This document shows positions 15,710-24,658 of a DNA stretch of 64,000 nucleotides, piece after piece. How positions within the stretch are numbered: position 1 is the first letter of the stretch; the number at the start of each line of letters is the position of its first letter. Source of the stretch: Betaproteobacteria bacterium (GTDB lineage: Bacteria; Pseudomonadota; Gammaproteobacteria; Burkholderiales; JAEUOS01); contig JAQGMJ010000087.1 in NCBI GenBank assembly GCA_028292405.1, positions 124,001 through 188,000 of the forward strand. The letters run 5' to 3'. Both the position numbers and the translations under genes were made by a program. A model generated the notes under the pieces. It was not told where the DNA came from, ran no database searches, and saw nothing but the letters and a program-made list of their open reading frames with translations.

Positions 15710-15842
15710 ATCTTTGGGTCCGGTAAAAGCGTCCGACTGACTCGCCATTTTAACGCAGCCGCCACAATGGCAGAAGCTTGCGGGCCGGCCCGAATGCGCC
15801 CCCGAACGTCCGGACGCAAGCCGAGGAGACGCTTCCCTGGCC

Positions 15843-16781
15843 CTACTTCGTCGCCGCAGGCCGGTTCAGAATACGCCGTATACGGCGACGCACTCGCTCG
15901 GTCAATGTCGGGTTGAGAAACCTGAAATAGCGCCCGAATGCGGCGCGAGCAACCGGGCTTTCCCTGAGTTCGATGGACTCGACCGCAATCGGCGCCACGG
16001 CCAGTTGGTTGGCGAACAGATCGACGTCGCCGCTATGCGTACCTGAACCGTCGACGCCGATATTGCGCACCAGGCTGCGCCCCGGATAAAGGGTCAGCAT
16101 GTTTCGCAGGTAAGCCGCCGCGTGCCAGCGTATGGCCCAGGAGTCGTTCTTGCCGGCGATAAAGCCGTTCAGCATGCGGACGTAGCCCGCCGTCCCGTCG
16201 AAATCGAAATCCGCCAGTTCGCCGCTGGCGCGCAGTTGTTCCCGCAATTTGACTGCATCCGGCTCAAAAAACTTCCAGGCCCGCGCCCAGGTCGCCCAAC
16301 CCCAGCAATCGGCTCCCCGGATAAAAAAGGTCTCGGGCAGCACGGCGTCGACCGGATAGGTGTAGCCGTGAATGCTGGCGACGGCCGGCTCGTCCGCGTA
16401 GCGGTCCAGACCCTGGTTCATGTAGCGAAGAAAATAGGGCGACAGCACAAGGTCATCTTCGAGCACGATCACCCGGCCATGTTCGGCGCACAGTTGCCCG
16501 ACCCCCTGCGTAATGGATTGCGCAAGGCCCAGGTTGCGGTCCCGTTCGATCACCGTCAGCGAGGCAAATCCCGCAAGACCGCGGACGTAGGCGCGCGTCG
16601 TTTCGACCGCGTCAGCAAGGCCCGGCGATTTCGCTCCGTCACAGAAAACAAACAGGGCGCTGGCCGCCGCCTGCGAATTGGCCAACAAGGACTCGACCGT
16701 GCGCCGTGTATGTGCCGGCCGGTTATAGACAAACAGGGCAATCGGAGCGCAGCGTTCTTTTTCCACGACTTTCGTAACCAT
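15843..16781 (-). CDS. glycosyltransferase, GNT-I/GT13-like GT-A fold
   Basis: 312-residue probable glycosyltransferase, from MVTKVVEKER; an upstream in-frame ATG would add 26 residues without a ribosome site. APIALFVYNRPAHTRRTVESL opens a GT-A fold, and VIVLEDDLVLSPYFLRYMN near residue 105 is the acidic metal motif. CWGWATWARAWKFFE near 165 is a conserved feature of this bacterial group, related to the N-acetylglucosaminyltransferase I family. It is the first gene of the minus arm, 130 bp before the SDR, and divergent from the exporter genes. Donor and linkage unknown. Confidence 0.78.
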   Translation of the reverse strand: MVTKVVEKERCAPIALFVYNRPAHTRRTVESLLANSQAAASALFVFCDGAKSPGLADAVETTRAYVRGLAGFASLTVIERDRNLGLAQSITQGVGQLCAEHGRVIVLEDDLVLSPYFLRYMNQGLDRYADEPAVASIHGYTYPVDAVLPETFFIRGADCWGWATWARAWKFFEPDAVKLREQLRASGELADFDFDGTAGYVRMLNGFIAGKNDSWAIRWHAAAYLRNMLTLYPGRSLVRNIGVDGSGTHSGDVDLFANQLAVAPIAVESIELRESPVARAAFGRYFRFLNPTLTERVRRRIRRILNRPAATK

Positions 16782-17008
16782 AAGTAAATCGCGCCTGCCC
16801 GCCCTGGCAAGATTCAAAACAGAGGGCGCGCAATCCCTTGGCGCACCGCCGGCAGCCATGAAAGCGGGGATTTTATAACTATAATGCGGGACTTAATCCC
16901 TTTCCAGACCGAAATATCCCGTTTGGTAATGGCGGCTGCCGGCATTTCGAAGGACGCACCGCCCGCGGCGCCGCATAACGGCCCCCTACTCGCTGTTGAA
17001 GAAAATCG
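16782..17008. promoter_or_regulatory. divergent promoter region between the two glycan arms
   Basis: 227 bp separating the minus arm from the Wzm/Wzt arm. A clear -10 hexamer (TATAAT, 16880-16885) reads rightward and would start transcription about 115 bp before wzm; its -35 is poor, hinting at an activator. No good leftward promoter was seen. Confidence 0.4.
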
Positions 17009-17863
17009 ATGGAATCGGAAGAAGAAGGAAACTGGACGACGACGATCGAATCGGAGAGGCACTGGTATGCCCCTGATTTGCGCGGGCTTTGGCAATACCG
17101 CGACCTTGTCATGCTGTTCGTGCGGCGCGACTTCGTGGCGATCTACAAGCAATCCCTGCTTGGGCCCCTTTGGTTCGCGCTGCAGCCGGCCCTGACGACG
17201 GTGGTGTTTACCATCGTGTTCGGACACATCGCATCGATTCCCACGGACGGTGCGCCGCCGTTCCTGTTCTATTTCACCAGCGTGGTTTGCTGGCAGTATT
17301 TTGCCGGCAACGTGGTCAAGACCTCCGACACATTCGTGACCAATGCCAACATCTTCGGCAAGGTTTATTTTCCGCGGCTGACCGCCCCGGTTTCCATCGT
17401 CATCAGCAATTTGCTGCAGTTCGGCATCCAGTTCGCGGTGCTGGCGTGCCTGATCGGCTGGTCGATCTTCCAGGGCGCCGGCGTCAGGCCGGGACCGTCG
17501 CTCCTGCTGCTGCCGCTGCTGCTGATCCAGATGGCGGCGCTGGGCCTGGGGGTCGGGCTGGCGGTGTCCGCGCTCACGACCCGATATCGCGACCTGGCAT
17601 ACCTGATGAGCTTCGGACTGCAACTCTGGATGTATGCAACGCCGGTGGTCTATCCGGTCTCACAGATACCGCAACGCTGGCTGTGGCTGGCTTATCTCAA
17701 TCCGATGACCTCGGTGGTGGAAAGCTTCCGGTACGTGATGCTGGGGGTGGGCGGGCTGACGCTCGAACTGTCGATGCTCGGCATCGCCGTCACCCTGGTC
17801 GTGCTGACCATCGGCCTTTTCCTGTTCGCCAGGGTTGAGCGCCTGTTCATGGATACGGTATGA
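17009..17863 (+). CDS. wzm: polysaccharide ABC exporter permease (Wzm/TagG family)
   Basis: Inner-membrane subunit that moves lipid-linked O-antigen or capsule across the membrane. The 284-residue chain begins with a polar stretch and an amphipathic LWQYRDLVMLFVRRDFVAIYKQSLLGPLW segment typical of ABC-2 exporters. About six hydrophobic helices follow, ending with the LNPMTSVVESFRYVMLG signature near residue 235. It pairs with the ATPase encoded 73 bp downstream. It heads the plus-strand glycan arm, so export by an ABC rather than a Wzx/Wzy route is likely. Confidence 0.93.
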   Translation: MESEEEGNWTTTIESERHWYAPDLRGLWQYRDLVMLFVRRDFVAIYKQSLLGPLWFALQPALTTVVFTIVFGHIASIPTDGAPPFLFYFTSVVCWQYFAGNVVKTSDTFVTNANIFGKVYFPRLTAPVSIVISNLLQFGIQFAVLACLIGWSIFQGAGVRPGPSLLLLPLLLIQMAALGLGVGLAVSALTTRYRDLAYLMSFGLQLWMYATPVVYPVSQIPQRWLWLAYLNPMTSVVESFRYVMLGVGGLTLELSMLGIAVTLVVLTIGLFLFARVERLFMDTV

Positions 17864-17936
17864 GCTTTCGTTTTTCCATCAGGTCCGCCCCTTGGCGCGG
17901 AGCGCGAAACGGCGACATGGCCGGGGACGCAGCGCA

Positions 17937-19205
17937 ATGACCGCGACGGCCATCTCGGTCGAGTCGATCTCCAAGCGATACCAGCTCGGCGTGATCAATC
18001 ACGGGGTCTTGTTCCGCGACATCCAGAGCTGGTGGGCGCGGGCGCGCTCGCTGCCGGACCCGAACCTGAAAATCGGCGCCAGGACACAGGCGGGAAATTT
18101 CAACGCCCTGCAGGATGTCAGCTTCAGCGTGCGCGCCGGGGAGACCGTCGGCATCATCGGCCGCAACGGCGCGGGAAAATCGACCCTGCTGAAAATACTT
18201 TCCAGGGTGACGGCCCCGAGTTCCGGCCGCATTCGCGTCCGCGGCCGCATCGCCAGCCTGCTTGAAGTCGGCACGGGCTTTCATCCCGAATTGACAGGCC
18301 GCGAGAACGTCTTTCTCAACGGCGCGATTCTCGGCATGACCAAGCCGGAAATCCGCCGCAAGTTCGACGAGATTGTCGATTTCGCGGAAGTCGGGGCCTT
18401 CATAGACACCCCGGTCAAGCGCTATTCGTCGGGCATGTACGTGCGGCTGGCGTTCGCCGTCGCCGCCCACCTGGAGCCGGAAATCCTGGTGGTCGACGAG
18501 GTACTCGCGGTGGGCGACCACGAGTTCCAGAAAAAATGCATCGGCAAGATGCAGGACGTCGGCGCGCATGGCCGCACTGTCCTGTTCGTCAGCCACAACA
18601 TGACCGCGGTGAACAACCTGTGCGCCCGCTCGATACTCCTGAGATCCGGGCAGGTGGTGGCCGACGGCCCGAGCAGCGACGTGACGCGCCTGTACCTGAA
18701 AGCGCTCGACCAGGGGGAGCAGGCCCGATGGATCTGCCCGCCGGATTCCTCGGCCGGCAAGCAGGCCTATATCGCCGAGATGGCCGTGCTTGACCCCCAG
18801 GGCACCGTGCGCGAAGGCTACGAGCTGACCGAAGACCTGCGACTGCGCATCCGCTACCACCTGTCGGAAGCCATGGGCGGCATCACGCTGGGGCTACAGG
18901 TTTCCTCCGACGAAACCGGCGAGACGATCATTTCCCTGTCGGACTCGGAACTGGAACGCTCACGCCTTGGCGTGCGCCGGGCCGGCGAGCACATCACCGA
19001 GGTGCGCTTGCCGAACCGGCTGTTGAACACCGGCGTGTATTCGCTGCGGATCGGCATTTCCCGCGGCAGGCACGAAATCCTCGACGTCGCCGAGGGCCTG
19101 GCCTTTCGCATCATCGATTCGGTGGGCATCGTCCAATACCTCGGCTTCGAGCGCAAGGGCTCGCAGCTGGCCATGCAGCTGCCCTGGACCGAGGAAGCGG
19201 CCTGA
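17937..19205 (+). CDS. wzt: polysaccharide ABC exporter ATPase with C-terminal glycan-recognition domain (Wzt)
   Basis: Drives O-antigen export with Wzm. The 422 residues include Walker A GRNGAGKST (~res 75), signature YSSGMYVRLAFAVA (~165) and Walker B ILVVDEVLAVGD (~185). The C-terminal ~150 residues form a separate beta-rich domain (IRYHLSEAMGGITLGLQ...). In Wzt homologues this domain binds the modified non-reducing end of the finished chain. Its presence therefore predicts a capped glycan, for example a methyl group or terminal nonulosonate. The start is the ATG at MTATAISVES; an upstream frame extension overlaps wzm and lacks similarity. Confidence 0.94.
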   Translation: MTATAISVESISKRYQLGVINHGVLFRDIQSWWARARSLPDPNLKIGARTQAGNFNALQDVSFSVRAGETVGIIGRNGAGKSTLLKILSRVTAPSSGRIRVRGRIASLLEVGTGFHPELTGRENVFLNGAILGMTKPEIRRKFDEIVDFAEVGAFIDTPVKRYSSGMYVRLAFAVAAHLEPEILVVDEVLAVGDHEFQKKCIGKMQDVGAHGRTVLFVSHNMTAVNNLCARSILLRSGQVVADGPSSDVTRLYLKALDQGEQARWICPPDSSAGKQAYIAEMAVLDPQGTVREGYELTEDLRLRIRYHLSEAMGGITLGLQVSSDETGETIISLSDSELERSRLGVRRAGEHITEVRLPNRLLNTGVYSLRIGISRGRHEILDVAEGLAFRIIDSVGIVQYLGFERKGSQLAMQLPWTEEAA

Positions 19206-19852
19206 TGACCCGCATCGGCCGGATTTTGCAGGCGGCAACCCAGGTGGCGCGGCGCCTGCGGCTGCGCTGCATCGATGGCTGCGCGGTGCCGGCCGGCACC
19301 ATGCTCGGCCGCAACGTGCGAATCAACGGTTCGATCCGGATAGGGCGCAATGTCGCCCTGGATGACGATGTCAGCCTCACCGGCAAGATTGTCATCGGCG
19401 ACCAGGTCCGCGTCGGCCGCGGCGCCGAATTCAACGGCAACATCCGCCTGGGAAATGAGGCGGTGATCGGCTCGTTTGCCATTTTGTCGACCGGCCCTGA
19501 AGGCAGCCTCGACATCGGCGCCGATACCTATGTGAACAGCTTCAACGTAATCGGGGCGTGGAACAGCGTCGAAATCGGCCCTCATTGCATCTTTGCCGCG
19601 TTCGTCCAGATCACGGATGCCACCCATGGCATCGACGACCTTGCCGTGATGACCAAGCACGCGCCGATCAGCGCGGCTCCCGTGCGCCTCGGCCGCAATG
19701 TCTGGCTCGGCGCGCGAGTCACCGTTATGATGGGGTCTTCGATCGGCGACGACGCCGTGGTCGGCGCCCAATCGCTGGTGCGCGGGAATCTGCCCGAACG
19801 TTCGATCAGCGTCGGCACGCCGGCCCGGGTGCTTCGTGTCCGCCAGCAATGA
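19205..19852 (+). CDS. left-handed beta-helix O- or N-acetyltransferase
   Basis: 215-residue hexapeptide-repeat acyltransferase, probably acetyl-CoA dependent and trimeric. From residue ~30 it shows [LIV]-G-x4 repeats (MLGRNVRINGSIRIGRNV, then IVIGDQVRVGRG). The loop DATHGIDD near 140 carries the likely catalytic histidine, and VSVGTPARVLR-like residues close the helix. It overlaps wzt by one base (TGATG) and precedes the LegB-like gene by 13 bp. It could acetylate an amino group in the nonulosonate module (LegH/NeuD role) or decorate the finished chain. Confidence 0.85.
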   Translation: MTRIGRILQAATQVARRLRLRCIDGCAVPAGTMLGRNVRINGSIRIGRNVALDDDVSLTGKIVIGDQVRVGRGAEFNGNIRLGNEAVIGSFAILSTGPEGSLDIGADTYVNSFNVIGAWNSVEIGPHCIFAAFVQITDATHGIDDLAVMTKHAPISAAPVRLGRNVWLGARVTVMMGSSIGDDAVVGAQSLVRGNLPERSISVGTPARVLRVRQQ

Positions 19853-19865
19853 AACATACCCAGCC

Positions 19866-20858
19866 ATGAACATCGCCAACAAGAAAATCCTGGTCACCGG
19901 CGCCGATGGCTTCATCGGCTCGCACCTGACGGAAATGCTGTGCGCCCGCGGCGCGCAAGTGCGCGCGCTCTGCCTGTACAACTCCTTCAATCATTGGGGC
20001 TGGCTTGAGGGCTCGCCCTGCCTGGACCGGGTCGAGATCGTCACCGGCGACGTCCGCGACCCCGCCTTCGTGCGATCCGCCGTCGCCGGATGCGACATCG
20101 TCTTTCATCTCGCCGCGCTGATCGCGATCCCCTACTCGTACGTGGCGCCGGATAACTATGTCCAGACAAACGTCACCGGCACCCTCAACGTGATGCAGGC
20201 CGCGCGCGAACTGGGCGTGCAGCGGGTGCTCCACACCTCGACCAGCGAGGTCTATGGAACTGCCCGGCGCGTGCCGATCGACGAGGACCACCCGCTGCAG
20301 GCGCAGTCGCCATACAGCGCGACCAAAATCGGCGCCGACGCCATTGCCTACAGTTTTTTCAGCGCCTTCGGCCTGCCGGTCACCATCGCGCGCCCGTTCA
20401 ACACCTACGGCCCGCGCCAATCCGCGCGCGCGGTGATTCCGACGGTGATCACGCAGATCGCCGCCGGCGCGCAGTCGATCCGGCTCGGCAGCCTGCACCC
20501 GACGCGCGATTTCAATTATGTCGAGGACACCTGCCGCGGCTTCGTCGCGCTGGCGGAATGCGACAAGGCGCTGGGCGAGGCCGTGAATATCGGCTCGAAC
20601 GCCGAGATTTCGATCGGCGATACCGTCGCCCTGATCCAGGAACTGATGGGCTCGCAGACAGCCATCGAAACCGACGATGCCCGCATCCGCCCCGAGGCGA
20701 GCGAGGTGGAGCGGCTGTGGTGCGACAACACGCGCATCCGCGCACTCACCGGCTATGCCCCGCAAGTCAGCCTGCGCGAAGGGCTGAAACGCACCATAGA
20801 CTGGTTTGCGCAACCCGAAAACCTGAAACGCTACAAAACCGGCGTCTACAATCTGTAG
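19866..20858 (+). CDS. LegB-like nucleotide-HexNAc 4,6-dehydratase
   Basis: Extended SDR of 330 residues beginning MNIANKKILVTGADGFIGSHL. The YNSFNHWGWLEG stretch near residue 45 is characteristic of the LegB subgroup, which makes the 4-keto-6-deoxy sugar in legionaminic acid synthesis. The catalytic pair is intact (SPYSATKIGAD, near 155), as are TSEVYG and the RPFNTYGPRQS segment. The ATG 13 bp after the acetyltransferase is preferred over a longer frame that begins inside it. It is the first committed enzyme of the nonulosonate-like module; the nucleotide (UDP or GDP) is not determined. Confidence 0.85.
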   Translation: MNIANKKILVTGADGFIGSHLTEMLCARGAQVRALCLYNSFNHWGWLEGSPCLDRVEIVTGDVRDPAFVRSAVAGCDIVFHLAALIAIPYSYVAPDNYVQTNVTGTLNVMQAARELGVQRVLHTSTSEVYGTARRVPIDEDHPLQAQSPYSATKIGADAIAYSFFSAFGLPVTIARPFNTYGPRQSARAVIPTVITQIAAGAQSIRLGSLHPTRDFNYVEDTCRGFVALAECDKALGEAVNIGSNAEISIGDTVALIQELMGSQTAIETDDARIRPEASEVERLWCDNTRIRALTGYAPQVSLREGLKRTIDWFAQPENLKRYKTGVYNL

Positions 20859-20983
20859 CAATCCGCGCCGATGCGGCGCTGATCGACAGGGCCCGTGCCG
20901 GTCGGCGGCGCTGGTCTACAATGTCCCGTTTGCAATCACCCGGCGACCAGGCTCCAGAGCCTCCCGCCAAGAGCCTCTATCGA

Positions 20984-21703
20984 ATGTCCAAACGCGCAGT
21001 TATTCTCGCCGGCGGCAAGGGCACCCGCCTGCGCCCCTACACCATCGCGCTGCCCAAACCGCTGGTGCCGGTGGGAGACACGCCTATTCTCGAGTTGATC
21101 ATCAAGCAACTGGCGCACAGCGGTTTTACGCACATCACAATGGCGGTAAACCACCAGGCGGAGATCATCAAGGCTTTTTTCCAGGATGGCGCCAAATGGG
21201 GCTTGCGCATCGACTATTCGCTGGAGGACAAGCCGCTGAGCACGATGGCGCCGCTGCGGCTGGTGAAGGATCTGCCGGCGCACTTCCTGGTGATGAACGG
21301 CGACATCCTGACCGACCTCAACTTCGCCGACTTTCATGACGCCCATGTCGCCCGCGACGGCATTTTCACCATTTCCTCGTACATGCGCGAGGAAATGATC
21401 GACTATGGGGTGCTTGACACCGATGCCCAGGCCAAACTGACCGGATTTAGGGAAAAGCCGCGCCATACCTATGAAGTCAGCATGGGCATCTACATGGTAA
21501 GCCGGCGCGCCCTCGACTGGATTCCGGCCGACACCGCCTTCGGCTTCGACCACCTGATGCACGCCTTGATAGGCGCCAACGTATTGGCGGACGTGCGCCG
21601 CTACAGCGGTTACTGGCTGGACATCGGACGCCCCGACGACTATGCGCGCGCCATCGAGGAATTCGAAAAGGATCCGGCGCGCTTCACATCGGGCCCGATG
21701 TGA
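20984..21703 (+). CDS. sugar-1-phosphate nucleotidyltransferase (PtmE/RmlA-like)
   Basis: 239-residue NTP transferase activating a sugar phosphate. AVILAGGKGTRLRPYT at residues 4-19 is the GXGXRL phosphate loop, KPLVPVGDTPILE follows, and VMNGDILTDLNF near 100 contains the metal aspartate. FREKPRHTYEVSMGIYM near 155 is the product-binding strand. In Campylobacter legionaminate synthesis PtmE makes GDP-glucosamine; this protein lacks that enzyme's N-terminal CBS domains, so only the transferase part is comparable. A -10-like TACAAT lies at 20917-20922. It overlaps the next gene by GTGA. Confidence 0.87.
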   Translation: MSKRAVILAGGKGTRLRPYTIALPKPLVPVGDTPILELIIKQLAHSGFTHITMAVNHQAEIIKAFFQDGAKWGLRIDYSLEDKPLSTMAPLRLVKDLPAHFLVMNGDILTDLNFADFHDAHVARDGIFTISSYMREEMIDYGVLDTDAQAKLTGFREKPRHTYEVSMGIYMVSRRALDWIPADTAFGFDHLMHALIGANVLADVRRYSGYWLDIGRPDDYARAIEEFEKDPARFTSGPM

Positions 21704-22563
21704 GCGCCTTCCTGGTCACCGGCGCCGGCGGCTTCATCGGCCGGGCAATGGCGGCCCGGCTGCGCCAGGACGGTGCCGACGTGGTGGCGCTCGACAGCCG
21801 GGATGGCGACATTGCCGAGGCGGCCACCCTGGCCCCCCATGCCGGGCGCCGCTTCGACCGGGTGTTCCACCTGGCCGCGCGCACCTTCGTGCCGGACAGC
21901 TGGAACGACGTGGCAGGCTTTCATCGCACCAATACCGGCGGCACGCTCAATGTGCTGGAGTTCTGCCGCACCAGCTCCGCGCCGCTGACCTATGTCAGCG
22001 CCTATCTCTACGGGCAAGTGCGCGAGCAGCCGATCCGGGAAGACTGCCCGCTGGTGCCGAACAATCCGTATGCGCTCTCGAAAGTATTTGCCGAGCAGGC
22101 ATGCGAGTTTTTCGCACGCACGCACGGCATCCCGATCACCGTGGTGCGCCCTTTCAACATCTACGGGCCGGGACAGGGCGAGCAGTTCCTGATCCCGGCG
22201 ATCCTGCGGCAGGCGCTTGAAGGCGACGTCATCCAGGTCAAGGACCTGGCGCCGAAACGCGACTATCTTTACCTGGATGACCTGGTCGACCTGCTGGCCG
22301 CCACCCTGCAAGCGCCTGCCGGCCATAACATTTATAATGCGGGGACAGGCAATTCCCTGAGCGTGGCCGAAGTGATTACCGCGATCCAGGCCGAAACAGC
22401 CACCTCCAAGCCTGTGCTTAGCGCGCAGGTGCCGCGCGTGCAGGAAATCGACGACACGCGCGCCGATGCTGCCAAGGCCCGCCGCGAGCTCGGCTGGTCG
22501 CCGAAACACTCCTTCCGCGGTGGAATCCGGGCCATCCTCAACGCCATGCAAGAGGCTTCATGA
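21700..22563 (+). CDS. NAD-dependent epimerase/dehydratase SDR (second in nonulosonate module)
   Basis: 287-residue extended SDR with a GTG start overlapping the previous stop (GTGA). FLVTGAGGFIGRAMAARL is the NAD loop and NNPYALSKVFAEQ near residue 125 the catalytic YxxxK. RPFNIYGPGQGEQFL and the terminal LGWSPKHSFRGGIR are family features. It is shorter than the LegB-like protein and lacks its YNSFN signature, so it probably acts on a different carbon. It ends with a 4-bp overlap into the radical SAM gene, implying linked steps. Confidence 0.85.
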   Translation: MSAFLVTGAGGFIGRAMAARLRQDGADVVALDSRDGDIAEAATLAPHAGRRFDRVFHLAARTFVPDSWNDVAGFHRTNTGGTLNVLEFCRTSSAPLTYVSAYLYGQVREQPIREDCPLVPNNPYALSKVFAEQACEFFARTHGIPITVVRPFNIYGPGQGEQFLIPAILRQALEGDVIQVKDLAPKRDYLYLDDLVDLLAATLQAPAGHNIYNAGTGNSLSVAEVITAIQAETATSKPVLSAQVPRVQEIDDTRADAAKARRELGWSPKHSFRGGIRAILNAMQEAS

Positions 22564-23630
22564 ATCAGCGCCACGTCCCGATCAACAAGGGCAATTATTC
22601 GATGGACACGCCCGAGCGCGAGGCGGAGTTCCAGCGCAAGCTCGGCAGCGACTGGCCGGAAGGCTACGCGCAATACCGCAAGGACTGGGTGGATCACGCG
22701 AAAAACCAGACGGTGGCGGACTACCCCACCCTGGTCGACCTTGAGCTCTCTTCGGTATGCAACCTGCGCTGCCCGATGTGTTACACGATCTCGGAAGACT
22801 TCCGCAAGCATGTGGATGCGAAGATCATGGACTTCGACATGTTCAAGCGCATCATCGACGAGATCGGCGGCAAGGTGCCGGCGCTACGCCTTTCGCTGCG
22901 CGGGGAATCCACCGTGCATCCGAAATTCGTCGAGGCAGTGCGCTATGCCAAGGAGCACGGCATCAAGGAAGTCTCGACCCTGACCCACGGCGGCCGCCTG
23001 ACCCCGGAGTTTTTCCAGAAGGTCCAGGAGGCGGGGATCGACTGGATCACCATCTCGATCGATGGCCTGAAGGAAACCTACGAGCACATCCGCAAGCCGC
23101 TCAAGTTCGACGACCTGCTGGACAAACTCAAGGCGATCAAGAAGTACAAGGAGGACCGCGGCCTGCTCAAGCCGGTGATCAAGGTGCAGGGAATCTGGCC
23201 GGCAATCCAGGAAAATCCGCAGGGCTACTACGACACCTTCGCGCCAATCACCGACCAGGTCGCCTTCAACCCGCTGATCGACTACCTGAGCAACGACAAG
23301 GACATCGAGTACCTGGAAGACTTCACCTGCCCGCAGCAATACCAGCGCCTGGTAATCGGCGCCGACGGCCTGGTGATGAAGTGTTCCAACGACGAGGAAA
23401 ATCGCGAAGTCATCGGCGATGCCAAGACCCAGACGGTGCATGAAATCTGGCACGGCGAGAAAATGCAAAAGGTGCGCGAGATGCACCTGCAGCCGCGCGG
23501 CTTCATGAACAGCGCGGTGTGCCGCAAGTGCTACCTGCCGCGTAAAACACAGGATGACGCGGGCGAAGTGAACGGCCGCACCTTCGCGGTGCGCAACTAC
23601 ACGCGCCGCATCCAGCTGATCGGCAAATAG
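22560..23630 (+). CDS. radical SAM/SPASM-domain enzyme in nonulosonate module
   Basis: 356-residue iron-sulfur enzyme. The radical SAM cluster motif CNLRCPMC (Cys67, 71, 74) follows LVDLELSSV, and LRLSLRGES (res ~109-117) is the SAM-binding strand. The C-terminal part has Cys257, Cys275, Cys321 and Cys324 (VCRKC), a SPASM/twitch-type auxiliary cluster site. Related enzymes include sugar dehydrases/epimerases and peptide-modifying enzymes. No small precursor peptide is encoded beside it; both flanks are sugar genes joined by 4-bp and 11-bp junctions. It therefore probably acts on a nucleotide- or free sugar. The reaction is not known to me. Confidence 0.88.
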   Translation: MNQRHVPINKGNYSMDTPEREAEFQRKLGSDWPEGYAQYRKDWVDHAKNQTVADYPTLVDLELSSVCNLRCPMCYTISEDFRKHVDAKIMDFDMFKRIIDEIGGKVPALRLSLRGESTVHPKFVEAVRYAKEHGIKEVSTLTHGGRLTPEFFQKVQEAGIDWITISIDGLKETYEHIRKPLKFDDLLDKLKAIKKYKEDRGLLKPVIKVQGIWPAIQENPQGYYDTFAPITDQVAFNPLIDYLSNDKDIEYLEDFTCPQQYQRLVIGADGLVMKCSNDEENREVIGDAKTQTVHEIWHGEKMQKVREMHLQPRGFMNSAVCRKCYLPRKTQDDAGEVNGRTFAVRNYTRRIQLIGK

Positions 23631-23641
23631 GCGGCCCGGCC

Positions 23642-24658
23642 ATGTTCCGCAACCATCGAAGCGACCGCTGCTACCTGATTGCCGAAATCGGCGGCAACTT
23701 CACCCGCTTCGAGGAAGCGCGCACCCTGATCGACGCGGCCGCCGGTACCGGGGTCGATGCGGTCAAGTTGCAGACCTACAAGGCCGACACGGTGGCCAGC
23801 CGCAAGGCGGTGTTCGACATGGAGAACACCGGCGTGGTTTCTCAGCACGAACTGTTCAAGCAGTACGAGATCGACCTCGACCTGCACAAAGCGGTATTCG
23901 ATTACGCCGCGAAAAGCGGGCTCGACTGGTTCTCCACCCCTTCGCACGAGGCCGACGTGGACATGCTGGAAGCCCTGGGCGTGGGCGCGCACAAGATCGG
24001 CTCGGACGACGCCGTCAACCTGCCTTTTCTGCGCTACGTGGCGCGCACCGGCAAGCCGATGATCCTCTCCACCGGCATGTGCACCATGGAGGAGGTGCGC
24101 GAATCGGTGGCGGCGATCCGCGCCAGCGGCAACACCCAGCTGATGCTGCTGCACGCCATTACCAGCTACCCGACCCACCCCGAGCATGTGAACCTGGGCG
24201 CGATGCAGGCGATGATGCGCGAGTTTCCCGACCTTGAGGTCGGCTACTCCGATCACACCATCGGCACCACCGCCTGCATCTGCGCGGCGGCGATGGGCGC
24301 CCACATCCTGGAAAAACATTTCACCTGGGACAAGCAGGCCCCGGGCCCGGACCACATGCTCTCGGCCGACCCCGCGGAGATGAGCGCCATTGTTGCCGCC
24401 GTGCGCAGCTTCGAAGTCATGCGCGGCGACGGCGTCAAACACCCCGCGGCGAGCGAGGCGAAGACCCGCGTCAACAATCGCAAAAGCATCGTGGTGGCGC
24501 GCGCCCTGGCCGCCGGCGAGACACTCACCGCCGGGCACCTGGCGATCAAGCGGCCGGGCTACGGCATCGCGCCCAAGCACCTGCAGGAACTGGTGGGCCG
24601 GCGCGCCGTCAAGGCGCTGGAAGCCGACGACGTGCTGACGTGGGAAGCGCTGCAATAA
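23642..24658 (+). CDS. NeuB/SpsE-family nonulosonate synthase
   Basis: Condenses phosphoenolpyruvate with a six-carbon sugar to make a nine-carbon acid. The 338-residue chain starts with the NeuB barrel (CYLIAEIGGNFTRFEEA, then DAVKLQTYKADT). It has ILSTGMCTMEEV near 140, VGYSDHTIG near 200 and LEKHFTWDK near 222. Residues ~280-338 form the SAF/antifreeze-like lid (NNRKSIVVARALAAGETLT). The substrate could be a ManNAc, 2,4-diacetamido or other sugar. Neighbours SpsF- and PseG-like point to a di-amino or deoxy sugar rather than plain sialic acid. Confidence 0.93.
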   Translation: MFRNHRSDRCYLIAEIGGNFTRFEEARTLIDAAAGTGVDAVKLQTYKADTVASRKAVFDMENTGVVSQHELFKQYEIDLDLHKAVFDYAAKSGLDWFSTPSHEADVDMLEALGVGAHKIGSDDAVNLPFLRYVARTGKPMILSTGMCTMEEVRESVAAIRASGNTQLMLLHAITSYPTHPEHVNLGAMQAMMREFPDLEVGYSDHTIGTTACICAAAMGAHILEKHFTWDKQAPGPDHMLSADPAEMSAIVAAVRSFEVMRGDGVKHPAASEAKTRVNNRKSIVVARALAAGETLTAGHLAIKRPGYGIAPKHLQELVGRRAVKALEADDVLTWEALQ